A stretch of DNA of 64,000 nt from Nymphaea colorata (Eukaryota > Streptophyta > Magnoliopsida > Nymphaeales > Nymphaeaceae). This document shows, in pieces, positions 62,693 through 64,000 of the stretch. Position numbers and translations under genes: made by a program. The notes beneath the pieces are model-generated. The model had not been told where the DNA came from. It did not search any database and saw only the letters and a program-made list of their open reading frames with translations. How positions within the stretch are numbered: the first letter of the stretch is position 1; each line of letters begins with the position of its first letter. Location of the stretch: assembly GCF_008831285.2 (NCBI RefSeq), contig NC_045147.1, forward strand, positions 9,022,334 to 9,086,333, given 5' to 3'.

Positions 62693-64000
62693 ATTATATC
62701 TCTTATATTTGCTTTCCTTCACTCTCTCTCCCTCCCTATGCCCAACAAGATAGATTAGGTAATGCATTCTTGTTTTACTTAGTTTCATTTTCAGTTATAT
62801 AAATTCTTCATTAGGTTTTACTTTTGTTAGATAATTGACAGACGGCAAATGAAAGTGTTAGATTAAATGTGGATCCTATGTAATGATAAGTCACTTGACC
62901 ATCCCTCACATGGGTCCTAATACTCCACCTAATGTAGCTTACCTTAGTTAAATTAAGGTTTTACCCTAGAGAGTCCTAGTAGTGTTGGTTGGTCTTTACT
63001 CCTTGTAAACTAGTGAATTTAATTAATTTAGTGAATCCATACTAATGGGTGTCAGTGTTACTTATAAATATCCTAAGTACAAGGTTAGTGAGCTCCACCA
63101 TGTGTGGTAATATTTTAATTAACTTAGTCAACTCATGATGAAGTGGGTTTACATACTAACCAAGTGTGTATACTGCCTTATTTCAGTTTGTTATTTAAGG
63201 TTTTGCTTTAATTTGTCTTGTGTTACATTCTTTGTTGCTTTACATTTAGTTAGTCCATGTGATTTATATTCTGATTTATGTTTGAACTTATTTAATAATG
63301 TCATGGAAGGTTTGCTAGTTCTGTCATGTAGGCTGAACTCTTCAAGTGAATTAGGAGGAGTGCAGGTAAGGAGAAACACATTGAAGATTTATTAGAATTT
63401 TCATCCTTATTGCTACCTTGGTAAATACATCGAGCACAACTTGAATTCTTATGTTTCAAATGTATTTATCTTTAAACAGTGAATTTAATTTCTCTCCATA
63501 ATGCAAGCAGATTTTTTTTTCAATGTACATACTCTACTTAACCGTGTTTTCTACGGGCTCTACCCAACTTACCACCACAGTGAAAGTCTACAATTAGGTT
63601 GATGTTTGACTTTCATTTGTTTCAATGTCAGTATCTTTCTAAAAGTTGTCCATACAAAAAACAATGCATTAATTTGTAAGTGACATATTAGTCTAAATCT
63701 AAAATTTTTCAAATAGTTAAGGTTTGTTTATATTACATCTATCAAATTCCTTGAATCCTTTAGTTTAGGTTAAATAGATTAATTAATATATATTGATTAA
63801 CCAATTTAATAGTCTTAAGGTAGGTAGTGGGTATAGTTAAGTCTAGGAATTGCACTTGGTTTGTGGAGTAACGTCCCAAGTGGAGAATCCTTAGTGCTTA
63901 ACAAGTAACAAATCATGGCTTCTCAAAAAAGTGGTTTATTGTATTTTTAGAGTTTAATTTAAAACTTTTCTATTCATTCAATTTATGGGGGTGTAATTAG
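60991..64000. other. 3-kb stretch without a recognisable gene
   Basis: Nuclear-type AT-rich sequence with a CT microsatellite. Open frames (75 codons at 62575; 86 at 63135) show no domain. I see nothing else I can support. Confidence 0.45.
62651..62689. repeat. (CT)n microsatellite
   Basis: About 19 CT units; the Ser-Leu run in the frame crossing it is an artefact of the repeat. Confidence 0.95.

Overview
This is nuclear DNA of a flowering plant. Two spliced plant housekeeping genes are intact, and the space between them is AT-rich and filled with dead Ty1/copia, Ty3/gypsy, LINE and hAT copies. There are also long TA, GA and CT microsatellites and a patch of plastid- and mitochondrion-derived DNA. 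The species cannot be named from the sequence alone. Nothing looks prokaryotic, and no CRISPR array or operon is present.

Layout. 47-3075 (-) is a complete three-exon BLOS1 gene (BLOC-1 subunit 1). 3.7-4.5 kb (-) is a LINE 3' fragment. 4580-11986 (+) is an old copia element (copia-A). It carries a 613-bp hAT MITE in its 5' LTR, a probable reversed solo LTR in its leader, and a second hAT MITE in its RT. 12.4-16.06 kb is a gypsy integrase tail, polypurine tract, about 2.9-kb LTR and a decayed primer-binding site. 17.2-19.96 kb (-) is a second, 5'-truncated copy of the copia-A family. 20-24.2 kb has no recognisable gene. 24.2-28.7 kb (+) is a broken LINE with a hAT MITE and a near-identical 378-bp tandem duplication. 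28.7-29.56 kb (-) is a gypsy scrap. 33333-36750 (+) is a young copia element (copia-C) with 283-bp LTRs that has lost its RT. 38.1-39.8 kb (+) is a hAT transposase pseudogene. 42533-44542 (-) is a complete five-exon NudC/CS-domain gene (NUDCD2-like). 46228-51186 (+) is a copia element (copia-D) inserted in a GA microsatellite, lacking gag and the RT catalytic box. 55.6-56.9 kb (+) is a decayed PTEN-type phosphatase gene that still shows its intron layout. 57.1 kb is another GC-rich hAT-like MITE. 58.5-61.0 kb is an organellar mosaic (plastid trnI-GAU, mitochondrial trnQ-like, plastid 16S rRNA, plastid psbZ). 61-64 kb has no recognisable gene.

The two working genes act in unrelated processes (endosomal trafficking; chaperone and nuclear migration) and are not functionally linked. 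The remainder records nested insertions, and several insertions can be dated relative to each other because target-site duplications and empty sites survive in the window. I found no convincing novel defence or metabolic system. The most interesting items are a group of hAT-like MITEs with GC-rich or TCGAGC-rich subterminal repeats, the PPT-LTR-PBS arrangement of the gypsy remnant, the young RT-less copia element, the decaying PTEN copy and the mixed-organelle insertion.
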